From Calliopsis andreniformis (Eukaryota > Arthropoda > Insecta > Hymenoptera > Andrenidae), in NCBI RefSeq assembly GCF_051401765.1, contig NW_027480422.1, positions 28,538,001 to 28,602,000 on the forward strand: a DNA stretch of 64,000 nucleotides, given 5' to 3'. The notes below the pieces were generated by a model. That model did not search any database. It worked only from the letters and a program-made list of their open reading frames with translations, and was not told where the DNA came from. The position numbers and the translations under genes were made by a program. Position 1 is the stretch's first letter. Each line of letters starts with the position of its first letter. Below, one piece after another: positions 9,001 to 23,700 of the stretch.

Positions 9001-11819
9001 CATAAAATACAATATAAATACAACAGTTTTTCCATCGTATGACAGGAATAATTGCAACCAGTGTGAAAGATATGGTCATTTCTACGTTGCGGGCAACCTA
9101 GGCTTCACTCTTGGGCGCTGGTCTACCAGATCCAATAGTTAGGGCCTCAGAAGACAACGACAGAAGCACCAAATACAAAATAAATACAACAGTTTTTCCA
9201 TCGCGTAAAACGAATAATTTCAAGCAGTGTGAAGGTAATGGTCATTTCTACGTTCCGGGCAACCTAGGCTTCACTCTGGGGCGTTGCTCCACCAAATCGA
9301 ATAGTTAGGGCCTTTGAAAGCAACGCCAGACGCATAAAGTGCAATGTGAATACAACAGTTTTTCCATTGTATAAAACGAATAATTGCAACCAGTGTGAAT
9401 GATATGGTCGTTTCTACGTTCCGGGCAACCTTGGCTTGACTCTAGGGCGTTGGTCCACCAGATCCAATAGTTAGGGCCTAAGAAGTCAACGCCAAAAGCA
9501 CCAAATACAAAATAAATACAACAGTTTTTCCATCGAATAAAACGAATAATTGCAACCAGTGTGAAAGTAATGGTCATTTCTACGTTCCGGGCAACCTAGG
9601 CTTCACACTAGGGCGTGGCTCCACCACATCGAATAGCTAGGACCTTAGAAGTCAAAGTCAGAAGCGGAAAATACAATAAAAATTCAACAGTTTTTCCATC
9701 GTATAGCATGAATAATTGCAACATGTGTGAAAGTAATGATCAGTTCGACGTTCAGGGCAACCTAGGCTCCACTCTAGGGCGTTTCTCCACCACATCGAAT
9801 AGCTAGGACCTTAGAAGTCAAAGTCAGAAGCGGAAAATACAATAAAAATTCAACAGTTTTTCCATCGTATAGCATGAATAATTGCAACATGTGTGAAAGT
9901 AATGATAATTTCGACGTTCCGGGCAACCTAGGCTCCACTCTAGGGCGTTGCTCCACAAGATCGAGTAGTTAGGGCCTTAGTAGTCAGCGGCCGAAGCGTA
10001 AAACACCATAAAGACACAACAGTTTTTCCATCGTATAACGGGAATAATTGCAACCAGTGTGAAAGTGGTGGTCGTTTCTACGTTCCGGGCAACCTAGGCT
10101 TCACTCTAGGGCGTCGGTCCGTCAGATCCAATAGTTAGGGCCTTAGGAGTCAACGCCCGAAGCATAAAATACAATATAAGTACAACAGTTTTTCCATTGT
10201 ATAGCATGAATAATTGCAACCAGAGTGAACGTAATGGTCATTTCAATGATTCGGGCCACCTAGGCTTCGCTCTAGGGCGTTGGTCCACCATATCCAATAG
10301 TTAGGGCTTAAGAAGTCTACGCCAGAAGCATAAAATACAATATAAATACAACAGTCTTTCCATCGTATAAAATGAATAATGGCAAATATTGTGAAGGTAA
10401 CGGTCATTTCTACGTGCCGGGCAACCTAGGCTTCGCTTTAGGGCGTTGTTCCAACAGATCGAATAGCTAGGGCCTTAGAAGGCAACGCACGAAACATAAA
10501 ATACATTAAAAATGCAACAGTTTTTCCATCGTATAACAGGAATAACTGTAACCAGTGTGAAAGTAATGATCATTTCGACGTGTCGGGCATCCTAGACTTA
10601 ACTCTGAGGCATTGCTCCACCAGATCGAAGCGTTAGGACGTTAGAGATCAACGCCAGAAGCATAAAATACAATATAAATACTACAGCTTTTCCATCGTAT
10701 ATAATGTGTATTTGCAAACAGTGTGAAAGTAATGGTCATTTCTACGTTCCGGGCAACCCAGTCTTCACACTAGGGCGTTGCTCCACGAGATCGAATAGTT
10801 AGGTACTTAGAATTCAACGCCAGAAGCATAAAATACCATAAAAATGCAACAGTTTTTCCATCGTATAACAGGAATAACTGCAACCAGTGTGAAAATAATG
10901 ATCATGTCGACGTTTCGGGCATCCCAGACTTAACTCTGAGGCATTGTTCCACCAGGTCGAAGCGTTAGGACCTTAGAGATCAACGCCAGAAGCATAAAAT
11001 ACAATATAAATACAACAGTTTTTCCATCGTATAGCATGAAGAATTGCAACCAGATTGAAAGTAATGGTCATTTCAACGTTTCGGGCAACCTAGGCTTCAC
11101 TCTAGGGCGTTGCTCCACCAGATCGAATAGCTAGGGCCTTAGAAGTCAACGCCCGGAACATTAAATACAATAAAAAGACAACAGATGTTCCATCGTATAA
11201 CGGGAATAATTGCAACCAGTGTGAAAGTGATGGGCATTTCTACGTTCCTGGCAACCTACGCTTCACTCTAGGACGTTGCTCCACCAGATCGAATACATAG
11301 GGCCTTAGAAGGCAACGCCCGAAGCAAAAAATACAATATAAATACAACAGTTTTTCCATCGTATAGACGGAATAATTGCAACCAGTGTGACAGTTATGGT
11401 CATTTCTACGTTCTGGGCAGCCTAGGCTTCACTCTAGGGCGTTGCTCCACCACATCGAATAGCTAAGGCCTTAGAAGTCAAAGCCAGAAGCATAAAAAAC
11501 AATATAAATACAACAGTTTTTCCATCGTATAAAACGAATCATTGGAACCAGTATGAAGGTAATGCTCATTTCTACGTTCCGGGCAACCTAGGCTTCACTC
11601 TAGGGCGTTGCTCCACCACATTGAATAGCTACGAGCTTAGAAGTCAACGGCAGAAGCATAAAATACAATACAAATACAACAGTTTTTCCATCCTATAAAC
11701 GGAATAATTGCAACCAGTGTGAAAGTGATGGTGATTTCTACGTTCCGCGCAATCTAGGCTTCACTCTAGGGCGTTGCCCCACCAGATGGAATAGCTAGGG
11801 CCTTAGAAGTCAACGCCAG
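6100..11819 (-). repeat. 166-bp satellite, diverged region without clear long-range order
   Basis: About 34 monomers in reverse orientation. They are more heterogeneous than those further right; many carry private substitutions and I found no repeated multi-monomer unit. Two adjacent doublets stand out. Monomers at about 7131-7296 and 7297-7462 share the rare GAATTGGTAGGGCCATAGA and ATAGTAAAAATAGAACAG variants. Monomers at about 9631-9796 and 9797-9962 share AAAGTCAGAAGCGGAAAATA and GCAACATGTGTG. Both doublets are spaced by 166 bp. No genes; frames here (for example 7977-8249, 9305-9577) are satellite translations. Confidence 0.93.
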
Positions 11820-13369
11820 AAGCATAAAATGAAATAAAAATACAACAGCTTTTCCAACGTATAACAGGAATAATTGCAACCTGTGTGAAAGTAATGGCCA
11901 TTTCTACGTTCCGTGCAACCTAGGTTTCACTCTAGGGCGTTGCTCCACCAGGTCGAATAGGTAGGGCCTTAGAAAACAACGCCAGACGCATAAAATACAA
12001 TAAAAATACAACAGATTTTCCATCGTATAAAAGGAATAATTGCAACCAGTGTGAAAGTAGTGGTCATTTCTATGCTCCGGCCAACATAGGCTTCACTCTA
12101 GGGCGTTGCTCCACCAGGTCGAATAGTTAGGGCCTTAGAAAACAACGCCAGACGCATAAAATACAATAAAAATACAACAGATTTTCCATCGTATAAAAGG
12201 AATAATTCGAACCAGTGTGAAAGTAATGGTCATTTCTACGTTTCTGGCAACCTAGGCTTCGCTCTAGGTCGATTCTCCACCAGATCGAATAGCTAGGGCC
12301 TTAGAAGTCAACCTCCGAAGCACAATATACAATATAAATACAGAAGTTTTACCATGGTATAACGGGAATAATTGCAGTCAGTGTGAAAGTAATGGTCATA
12401 TCTACGTTCCGTGCAACCTAGGCTTCACTCTAGGGCGTTGCTCCACCAGGTCGAATAGTTAGGGCCTTAGAAAACAACGCCAGACGCATAAAACGCAATA
12501 AAAATACAACAGATTTGCCATCGTGTAAAAGGAATAATTCGAACCAGTGTGAAAGTAATGGTCATTTCTACGTTCCGGGCAACACAGGCTTCACTCTAGG
12601 GCGTTGCTCCACCAGGTCGAATAGTTAGGGCCTTAGAAAAGAACGCCAGGTGCCTAAAATACAATAATAATACAACAGTTTTTCCATCGTATAAAAGGAA
12701 TAATTCGAACCAGTGTGAAAGTAATGGTCATTTCTACGTTCCGGGCAACACAGGCTTCACTCTCGGACGTTGCCCCACGAGATCGAGTAGCTACGACCCT
12801 AGAAGTCAACGCCAGAAACATAAAATACAATATAAATAGTGAAGCTTTTCTATTGTATAGCATGAATAATTGCAACCAGTGTGAAAGTAATTTGTCATTT
12901 CTACGTTCCGGGCAACCTAGGCTTCACTCTAGGGCGTTGCTTCACCAGATCGAATAGCTAGGGCCTTAGAAGTCTACCCCAGAAGCGTAAAATAAAATAA
13001 AGATACAACAGTTTTTCCATCGTATAACAGGAATAAATGCAACCAATGTGATAGTAATGGCCATTTCTACGTTCCGTGCAACGTATGCTTCACTCTAGGG
13101 CGTTGCTCCACGAGATCGAATAGCTACGGCCTTAGAAGTCTACGCCAGAAACATAGAATAAAATAAAAGTACAACAGTTTTCCATCGTATAACAGGAATT
13201 ATTGCAACCAGTGTGAAAGTAATGGTCATTTCTACGTTCCGTGCAACATAGGCTTCACTCATAGATGTTGCCCCACGAGATCGAGTAGCTAGGACCTTAG
13301 AAGTCAACGCCAGAAACATAAAATACAATAAAAATACAACAGTTCTTCCATAGTATAGCATGAATGATT

Positions 13370-14425
13370 GCAACCAGTGTGAAAGTACTTGTCATTTCTA
13401 CGTTTGTGGCAACCTAGGCTTCACACTAGGTCGTTTCTCCACCAGATCGAATAGCTAGGCCTTAGAGGTCAACGCCCGAAGCACAAAATACAATATAAAT
13501 ACAACAGTTTTTCCATCGTATAAACGGAATAATTGCAACCAGTGTGAAAGTGATAGTGATTTCTACGTTCCGGGCAACCTAGGCTTCACTCTAGGGCGTT
13601 GCTCCACCAGGTCGAATAGCTAGGGCCCTAGAAGTCAACGCCAGAAGCATAATATAAAATAAAAATACAACAGTTTTTCCATCGTATAAGAGGAATAATT
13701 GCATCCTGTGTGAAAGTGATGGCCATTACTACGTTTCGGGCAACCTAGGCTTCACTCTAGGGCGTTGCTCCACCAGGTCGAATAGTTAGGGCCTTAGAAA
13801 ACAACGCCAGGCGCCTAAAATACAATAATAATGCAACAGTTTTTCCATCGTATAAAAGGAATAATTCGAACCAGTGTGAAAGTAGTGGACATTTCTATGT
13901 TCCGGCCAACCTAGGCTTCACTCTAGGGCCTTGCTCCACCAGGTCGAATAGTTAGGTCCTTAGAAAACAACGCCAGACGCATAAAATACAATAAAAATAC
14001 AACAGTTTTTCCATAGTATAGCATGAATAATTGCAACCAGTGTGAAAGTAGTGGTCATTTCTACGTTCCGGGCAACCTAGGCTTCACTCTAGGGCGTTGC
14101 TCCACCAGATCGAATATTTAGGGCCTAAGAAATCAGCCTCCGAAGCACAAAATACAATATAGATACAGAAGTTTTACCATGGTATAGCGGGAATAATTGC
14201 AACCAGTGTGAAAGTAATGGTCATTTCTACGTTCCGTGCAACCTAGGCCTCACACTAGGGCGTTGCTCCACCAGGTCGAATAGTTAGGACCTTAGAAAAC
14301 AACGCCAAACGCATAAAATACAATAATATTACAACAGTTTTTCCATCGTATAAAACCAATAATTGCAACCGGTCTGAAAGTAATGGTCATTTCTACGTTC
14401 CGGGCAACCTAGGCTTCACTCTAGG
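13370..14425 (-). repeat. Segmental duplicate of satellite, copy 1 (partner at 19674)
   Basis: About six monomers whose order and private variants (for example ACTTGTCATTTCTACGTTTG and CAACCGGTCTGAAAG) reappear at 19674-20730, about 6304 bp downstream, close to 38x166. Homology ends near 14425, where this copy reads GGGAGTTGCTC and the other GGGCACTGTGCC. Confidence 0.75.
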
Positions 14426-17400
14426 GAGTTGCTCTACCACATTGAATAGCTACGAGCTTAGAAGTCAAAGCCAGAAGCATAAAATATAATACAAATACAA
14501 GAGTTTTTCCATCCTATAAACGGAATAATTGCAACCAGTGTGAAAGTAATGGTGATTTCTACGTTCCGCGAAATCTAGGCTTCACTCTAGGGCGATGCTC
14601 CACCAGATCGAATAGCTAGGGCCTTAGAAGTCAACGACAGAAGCATAAAATGAAATAAAAATACAACAGTTTTTCCAGCGTATAACAGGAATAATTGCAA
14701 CCTGTGTGAAAGTAATGGCCATTTCTACGTTCCGTGCAACCTAGGTTTCACTCTAGGGCGTTGCTCCACCCGGTCGAATAGGTAGTGCCTTAGAAAACAA
14801 CGCCAGACGCATAAAATACAATAAAAATACAACAGATTTTCCATCGTATAAAAGGAATAATTGCAACCAGTGTGAAAGTAGTGGTCACTTCTATTTTCCG
14901 GCCAACCTAGGCTTCACTCTAGGGCGTTGCTCCACCAGGTCGAATAGTTAGGGCCTTAGAAAACAACGCCAGACGCATAATATACAAAAAAAATACAACA
15001 GATTTTCCATCGTATAAACGGAATAATTCGAATCAGTGTGAAAGTAATGGTCATTTCTACGTTTCTGGCAACCTAGGCTTTACTCTAGGTCGATTCTCCA
15101 CCAGATCGAATAGCTAGGGCCTTAGAAGTCAACCTCCGAAGCACAATATACAATATAAATACAAAAGTTTTACCATGGTATAACGGGAATAATTGCAACC
15201 AGTGTGAAAGTAATGGTCATATCTACGTTCCGTGCAACCTAGGCTTCACTCTAGGGCGTTGCTCCACCAGGTCGAATAGTTAGGGCCTTAGAAAACAACG
15301 CCAGACGCATAAAATACAATAAAAACACAACAGATTTTCCATCGTATAAAAGGAATAATTCGAACCAGTGTGAAAGTAATGGTCATTTCTACTTTCCGGG
15401 CAACACAGGCTTCACTCTCGGACGTTGCCCCACGAGATCGAATAGCTAGGACCTTAGATGTCAACGCCAGAAGCATAAAATGAAATAAAAATACAACAGT
15501 TTTTTCACCGTATAACAGGAATAATTGCAACCTGTGTGAAAGTAATGCCATTTCTACGTTCCGTGCAATCTAGGTTTCACTCTAGGGCGTTGCTCCACCA
15601 GGTCGAATAGGTAGGGCCTTAGAAAACAACGCCAGACGCATAAAATACAATAAAAATACAACAGATTTTCCATCGTATAAACGGAATAATAGCAACCAGT
15701 GCGAAAGTAGTGGTCACTTCTATTTTCCGGCCAACCTAGGCTTCACTCTAGGGCGTTGCTCCACCAGGTCGAATAGTTAGGGCCTTAGAAAACAACGCCA
15801 GACGCATAATATACAATAAAAATACAACAGATTTTCCATCGTATAAACGGAATAATTCGAATCAGTGTGAAAGTAATGGTCATTTCTACGTTTCTGGCAA
15901 CCTAGGCTTTACTCTAGGTCGATTCTCCACCAGATCGAATAGCTAGGGCCTTAGAAGTCAACCTCCGAAGCACAATATACAATATAAATACAAAAGTTTT
16001 ACCATGGTATAACGGGAATAATTGCAACCAGTGTGAAAGTAATGGTCATTTCTACGTTCCGTGCAACCTAGGCTTCACTCTAGAGCGTTGCTCCACCAGG
16101 TCGAATAGTTAGGGCCATAGAAAACAACGCCAGGCGCCTAAAATACAATAATAATACAACAGTTTTTCCATCGTATAAAAGGAATAATTCGAACCAGTGT
16201 GAAAGTAATGGTCATTTCTCCGTTCCGGGCAACACAGGCTTCACTCTAGGGCGTTGCTCCACTAGATCGAATAGCTAGGGCCTTAGGAGTCAACGCCAGG
16301 AGCATAACATGAAATAAAAATACAACAGTTTTTTCACCGTATAACAGGAATAATTGCAACCTATGTGAAAGTAATGGCCATTTCTACGTTCCGTGCAACC
16401 TAGGTTTCACTCTAGGGCGTTGCTCCACCAGGTCGAATAGGTAGGGCCTTAGAAAACAACGCCAGGCGCATAAAATACAATAAGAATACAACAGATTTTC
16501 CATCGTATAAAAGGAATAATTGCAACCAGTGTGAAAGTAGTGGTCATTTCTATGTTCCGACCAACCTAGGCTTCACACTAGGGCGTTGCTCCACCAGGTC
16601 GAATAGTTAGGGCCTTAGAAAACAACGCCAGACGCATAAAATACAATAAAAATACAAAAGATTCTCCATCGTATAAAAGGAATAATTCGAACCAGTGTGA
16701 AAGTAATGGTCATTTCTACGTTTCTGGCAACCTAGGTTTCACTCTAGGGCGTTGCTCCACCAGGTCGAATAGTTAGGGCCTTAGAAAACAACGCCAGACG
16801 CATAAAATACAATATAAATACAACAGATTTTCCATCGTATAACAAGAATAATTACAACCAGTGTGATAGTAATGGGCATACCTACGTTCCGTGTAACCTA
16901 GGTTTCACTCTAGGGCGTTGGACTACAAGGTCGAACAGTTGGGGCCATAGAAAAAAACTCCAGACGCATAAAATACAATATAAATACAACAGTTTTTCCA
17001 CGGTGTAAAACGAATAATTGCAACCAGTAGGAAAATTATGGTCATTTCTACGTTCCGGGCAACCTAGGCTTCACCCTAGGGCGTTGCTCCACCAGATCCA
17101 ATAGTTAGGACCTAAGAAGTCAACGCCAGAAGCATAAAATACAAAATAGATACAACAGTTTTTCCATCATATAACACGAATAATTGCAACCAGAGTGAAG
17201 GTGATGGTCATTATTAAGTTCCGGGCAACCTAGGCTTCACTCTAGAGCGTTGCTCCACCAAATCGAATAGCTAGGGCCTTAGAAGTCAACGCCAGAAGCA
17301 CAAAATACAATATAAATACAGAAGTTTTACCATGGTGTAACGGGAATAATTGCAACCAGTGTGAAAGTAATGGTCATTTCTACGTTCCGTGCAACCTAGG

Positions 17401-19673
17401 TTTCACTCTAGGGCGTTGCTCCACCAGGTCGAATAGTTAGGGCCTTAGAAAACAACGCCAGACGCATAAAATACAATAATATTACAACAGTTTTTTCATC
17501 GTATAAAACCAGTAATTGCAACCGGTCTGAAAGTAATGGTCATTTCTACGTTCCGGGCAACCTAGGCTTCACACTAGGGCGTTGCTCCACCACATTGAAT
17601 AGCTACGAGCTTAGAAGTCAACGCCAGATGCATAAAATACAATACAAATACAACAGCATTTCCATCGTATAACAGGAATGATTGCAACCAGTGTGAAAGT
17701 AATGGTCATTTCTACGTTCCGTGCAACCTAGGCTTCACTCTAGGTCGTTTCTCCACCAGATCGAAAGCTAGGCCTTAGAAGTCCACGCCCGAAGCACAAA
17801 ATACAATATAAATACAACAGTTTTTCCATCCTATAAACGGAATAATTGCAACCAATGTGAAAGTGATGGTGATTTCTACGTTCCGCGCAATCTAGGCTTC
17901 ACTCTAGGGCGATGCTCCACCAGATTGTGTAGCTAGGGCCTTAGAAGTCAACTCAAGAAGCATAGAATGAAATAAAAATACAACAGTTTTTCCAACGTAT
18001 AACAGGAATAATTGCAACCTGTGTGAAAGTAATGGCCATTTCTACGTTCCGTACAACCTAGGCTTCACTCTAGGGCGTTGCTCCACCAGGCCGTATAGTT
18101 AGGGCCTTAGAAAACAACGCCAGACGCATAAAATACAATAAAAATGCAACAGATTTTCCATCGTATAAAAGGAATAATTCGAACCAGTGTGAAAGTAATG
18201 GTCATTTCTCCGTTCCGGGCAACACAGGCTTCACTCTAGGGCGTTGCTCCACTAGATCGAATAGCTAGGGCCATAGGGGTCAACGCCAGAAGCATAAAAT
18301 GAAATAAAAATACAACAGTTATTCCATCGTATAACAGGAATAATTACAACCAGTGTGAAAGTAATGGGCACTTCTACGTTCCGTGCAACCTAGGCTTCAC
18401 TGTAGGGCGTTGGTCCACCAGGTCGAATAGTTAGGGCCTTAGAAAACAACCCCAGACGCATAAAATACAATATAAATACAACAGTTATTCCATCGTATAA
18501 CAGGAATAATTACAACCAGTGTGAAAGTGATGGTCATTTCTACGTTCCGGGCAACCTAGGCTTCAGTCTAGGGCGTGGTTCCCCCATATCGAATAGTTAG
18601 GGCCTAAGAAGCCTACACAAGAAGCATAAAATACAATGTAAATACCACAGTTTTTCCATCGTATAACAGGAATAATTGCAACCAGAGTGAAGGTGATGGT
18701 CATCTCTACGTTCCGGGCAACCTAGGCTTCACTCTAGAGCGTTGCTCCACCAGATCGAATAGCTAGGGCCTTAGAAGTCAACGCCAGGAGCACAAAATAA
18801 AATAAAAATACAACAGTTATTCCATCGTATAACAGGAATAATTACAACCAGTGTGAAAGTAATGGGCATTTCTACGTTGCGTGCAACCTAGGCTTCACTC
18901 TAGGGCGTTGCTCCACGAGATCGAATAGTTAGGGCCTAAGAAGTCAACGCCAGGAGCATAAAATACAATAGAAATACAACAGTTTTTCCATCGTATAACA
19001 GGAATAATTGCAATCAGTGTGAAGGGTATGGTCACTTCTACGTTCCGGGCAACCTAGGCTTCACTCCAGGGCGTTGCTGCACCACATCGAATAGCTACGG
19101 CCTTAGAAGTCAACGCCAGAAGCATAAAATGAAATAAAAATACAACAGTTTTTCCAACGTATAACAGGAATAATTGCAACCTGTGTGAAAGTAATGGCCA
19201 TTTCTACGTTTCTGGCAACCTAGGCTTCGCTCTAGGTCGATTCTCCACCAGATCGAATAGCTAGGGCCTGAGAAGTCAACCTCCGAAGCACAATATACAA
19301 TATCAATACAGAAGTTTTACCATGGTATAACGGGAATAATTGCAGCCAGTGTGAAAGTAATGGTCATATCTACGTTCCGTGTAACCTAGGCTTCACTCTA
19401 GGGCGTTGCTCCACCACGTCGAATAGTTAGGGCCTCAGAAAACAACGCCAGACGCATAAAACACAATAAAAATACAACAGATTTGCCATCGTGTAAAAGG
19501 AATAATTCGAACCAGTGTGAAAGTAATGGTCATTTCTACGTTCCGTGCAACGTATGCTTCACTCTAGGGCGTTGCTCCACCAAATCGAATAGCTAGGGCC
19601 TTAGAAGCCAACACCAGAAGCATAAAATAAAATAAAAATACAACCGATTTACCATCGTATAAAAGGAATAATT

Positions 19674-20730
19674 GCGTACAGTGTGAAAGTACTTGTCATT
19701 TCTACGTTTGTGGCAACCTAGGCTTCACCCTAGGTCGTTTCTCCACCAGATCGAATAGCTATGCCTTAGAGGTCAACGCCCGAAGCACAAAATACAATAT
19801 AAATACAACAGTTTTTCCATCGTATAAACGGGATAATTGCAACCAGTGTGAAAGTGATAGTGATTTCTACGTTCCGGGCATCCTAGGCTTCACTCTAGGG
19901 CGTTGCTCCACCAGGTCGAATAGCTAGGGCCCTAGAAGTCAACGCCAGAAGCATAAAATAAAATAAAAATACAACAGTTTTTCCATCGTATAACAGGAAT
20001 AATTGCATCCTGTGTGAAAGTAATGGCCATTACTACGTTTCGGGCAACCTAGGCTTCACTCTAGGGCGTTGCTCCATCAGGTCGAATAGTTAGGGCCTTA
20101 AAAAAACAACGCCAGGCGCCTAAAATACAATAGTAATGCAACAGCTTTTCCATCGTATAAAAGGAATAATTCGAACCAGTGTGAAAGTAGTGGACATTTC
20201 TATGTTCCGGCAAACCTAGGCTTCACTCTAGGGCCTTGCTCCACCAGGTCGAATAGTTAGGTCCTTAGAAAACAACGCCAGACGCATAAAATACAATAAA
20301 AATACAACAGTTTTTCCATAGTATAGCATGAATAATTGCAACCAGTGTGAAAGTAGTGGTCATTTCTACGTTCCGGGCAAGCTAGGCTTCACTCTAGGGC
20401 GTTGCTCCACCAGATCGAATATTTAGGGCCTAAGAAGTCAGCCACCGAAGCTCAAAATACAATATAGATACAGAAGGTTTACCATGGTATAACGGGAATA
20501 ATTGCAACCAGTGTGAAAGTAATGGTCATTTCTACGTTCCGTGCAACCTAGGCCTCACACTAGGGCGTTGCTCCACCAGGTCGAATAGTTAGGGCCTTAG
20601 AAAACAACGCCAAACGCATAAAATACAATAATATTGCAACAGTTTTTCCATCGTATAAAACCAATAATTGCAACCGGTCTGAAAGTAATGGTCATTTCTA
20701 CGTTCCGGGCAACCTAGGCTTCACTCTAGG
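19674..20730 (-). repeat. Segmental duplicate of satellite, copy 2 (partner at 13370)
   Basis: Matches 13370-14425 monomer for monomer with scattered substitutions. Small indels account for the offset drifting between 6304 and 6305. Confidence 0.75.
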
Positions 20731-23700
20731 GCACTGTGCCACCAGATCGAATAGTTAGGGCCTAAGAAGTCGACGCCAGAAGCATAAAATACAATATAAA
20801 TACAACAGCTTTTCCACCATATATAATGTATATTTGCAAACTGTGTGAAAGTAAAGGTCATTTCTACGTTCCGGGCAACGTAGGTTTCGCTGTAGGGCGT
20901 TGCTCCACCAGATCGAATAGTTAGGGCCTAAGAAGCCTACACAAGAAGCATAAAATACAATATAAATACCACAGTTTTTCCATCGTATAACAGGAATAAT
21001 TGCAACCAGAGTGAAGGAGATGGTGATTTTTAAGTTCCGGGCAACCTAGGCTTCACTCTAGAGCGTTGCTCCACCAGATCGAATAGCTAGGGCCTTAGAA
21101 GTCAACGCCAGAAGCGCAAAATAAAATAAAAATACAACAGTTATTCCATCGTATAACAGGAATAATTACAACCAGTGTGAAAGTAATGGGCACTTCTACG
21201 TTCCGTGCAACCTAGGCTTCACTCTAGGGCGTTGGTCCACCAGATCGAATAGTTAGGGCCTTAGAAAACAACTCCAGACGCATAAAATACAATATAAATA
21301 CAACAGCTTGCCACGGTATAAAACGAATATTTGCAACCAGTATGAAAGTTATGGTCACTTCAAAGTTCCGGGCAACCTAGGCTTCACTCTAGAGCGTTGC
21401 ACCACCAGATCGAATAGCTACGGCCTTAGAAGTCAACGCCAGAAGCACAAAATAAAATAAAAATACAACAGTTATTCCATCGTATAACAGGAATAATTAC
21501 AACCAGTGTGAAAGTGATGGTCATTTCTACGTTCCGGGCAACCTAGGCTTCAGTCTAGGGCGTGGTTCCCCCATATCGAATAGTTAGGGCCTAAGAAGCC
21601 TACACAAGAAGCATAAAATACAATATAAATACCACAGTTTTTCCATCGTATAACAGGAATAATTGCAACCAGAGTGAATGTGATGGTCATCTCTACGTTC
21701 CGGGCATCCTAGACTTAACTCTAGGGCGTTGCTCTACCAGATCGGATAGCTACGGCCTTAGAAGTCAACGCCATAACTATAAAATACAATATAAATACAA
21801 CAGTTTTTCCATTGTATAAAATGAATAATTGCAAACAGTGTGGAAGTAATGGGCCTTTCTACGTTCCGGGCAACCTAGGCTTCACTCTAGGGCCTTGCTC
21901 CACCAGATCGAATAGCTAGGGAATTAGAAGTCAACGCCAGAAGCATAAAATACAATAAAAATGCAACAGTTTTTCCATCGTATAACAGGAATAACTGCAA
22001 CCAGCGTGAAAGTACTGGTCATTTCTATGTTTCCGGTAACCTAGGCTTCACTCTAGGGCGTTGCTCCACCAGATCGAATAGCTAGGGACTTAGAACTAAG
22101 CGCCAGAAGAATAAAATACAACATATGTACAACAGTATTTCCATCGTATAAAATGTATAATTGCAAGCAGTGTGAAGGTAATGGTCATTTCTACGTTCTG
22201 GGCAACCTAGGCTTCACTCTAGAGCGTTGCTCCACCAGATCGAATAGTTAGGGCCTTAGAAGTCAACGCACGAAGCGTAAAATACAAAATAAATAGAACA
22301 GTTTTTCCATTGTATAAAACGAATAATTGCAACCAGTGTGAAAGTTATGGTCATTTCTACGTTCCGGGCAACCTAGGCTTCACTCTAGGGCATTGTCCCA
22401 CCAGATCGAATAGTTAGGGCCTAAGAAGTCAACGCCAGAAGCATAAAATACAATATAAATACAACAGATTTTCCAACGTATATTATGTATATTTGCAAAC
22501 AGTGTGAAAGTGAAGGTCATTTCTACGTTCCGGGCAACCTAGGCTTCGCTCTAGGGCCTTGCTCCACCAGATCGAAAAGCTAGGGACTTAGAAGTCAACG
22601 CCAGAGCCATAAAATACAATAAAAATGCCACAGTTTTTCCATAGTGTAACAGGAATAATTGCAACCAGTGTGAAAGTACAGGTCATTTCTACGTTCCGGG
22701 CAACCTAGGCTTCGCTCTAGGGCCTTGCTCCACTAGATCGAATAGCTAGGGCCTTAGGAGTCAACGCCAGAAGCATAAAATGAAATAAAAATACAACAGT
22801 TTTTTCACCGTATAACAGGAATAATTGCAACCTGTGTGAAAGTAATGGCCTTTTCTACGTTCCGTGCAACCTAGGTTACACTCTAGGGCGTTGCTCCACC
22901 AGGTCGAATAGGTAGGGCCTTAGAAAACAATGCCAGACGCATAAAATACAATAAAAATACAACAGATTTTCCATCGTATAAAAGGAATAATTGCAACCAG
23001 TGTGAAAGTCGTGGTCATTTCTATGTTCCGGCCAACCTAGGCTTCACACTAGGGCGTTGCACCACCAGATTGAATAGTTAGGTCCTAAGAAGTCAACGCT
23101 AGAAGCATAAAATACGATATATGTACAAGAGCTTTTCCATCGTATCAAACGAATAAGTGCAACCAGTGTGAAAACAATGGCCATTTCTACGTTCCGGGCA
23201 TCCTAGACTTAACTCTAGGGCGTTGCTCTACCAGATCGTATAGCTAAGGCCTTAGAAGTCAACGCCCGAAGCATAAAATACAATAAAAATACAACAGTTT
23301 TTCCATCGTATAACAGGAATAATAGCAACCAGAGTGAAGGCGATGGTCACTTCAAAGTTCCGGGCAACCTAGGATTCACTCTAGAGAGTTGCACCACCAG
23401 ATCGAATAGCTAGGGCCATAGAAGTCAGCGCCAGAAGCACAAAATAAAATAAAAATACAACAGTTATTCCATCGTATAACAGGAATAATTGCAACCAGTG
23501 TGAACGTGATGGTCATTTCTACGTTCCGGGCAACCTAGGCTTCAGTCTAGGGCGTGGTTCCCCCATATCGAATAGTTAGGGCCTAAGAGGCCTACACAAG
23601 AAGCATATAATACAATATAAATACCACAGTTTTGCCATCGTATAACAGGAATAATTGCAACCAGAGTGAAGGTAATGGTCACTTCAAAGTTCCGGCCAAC

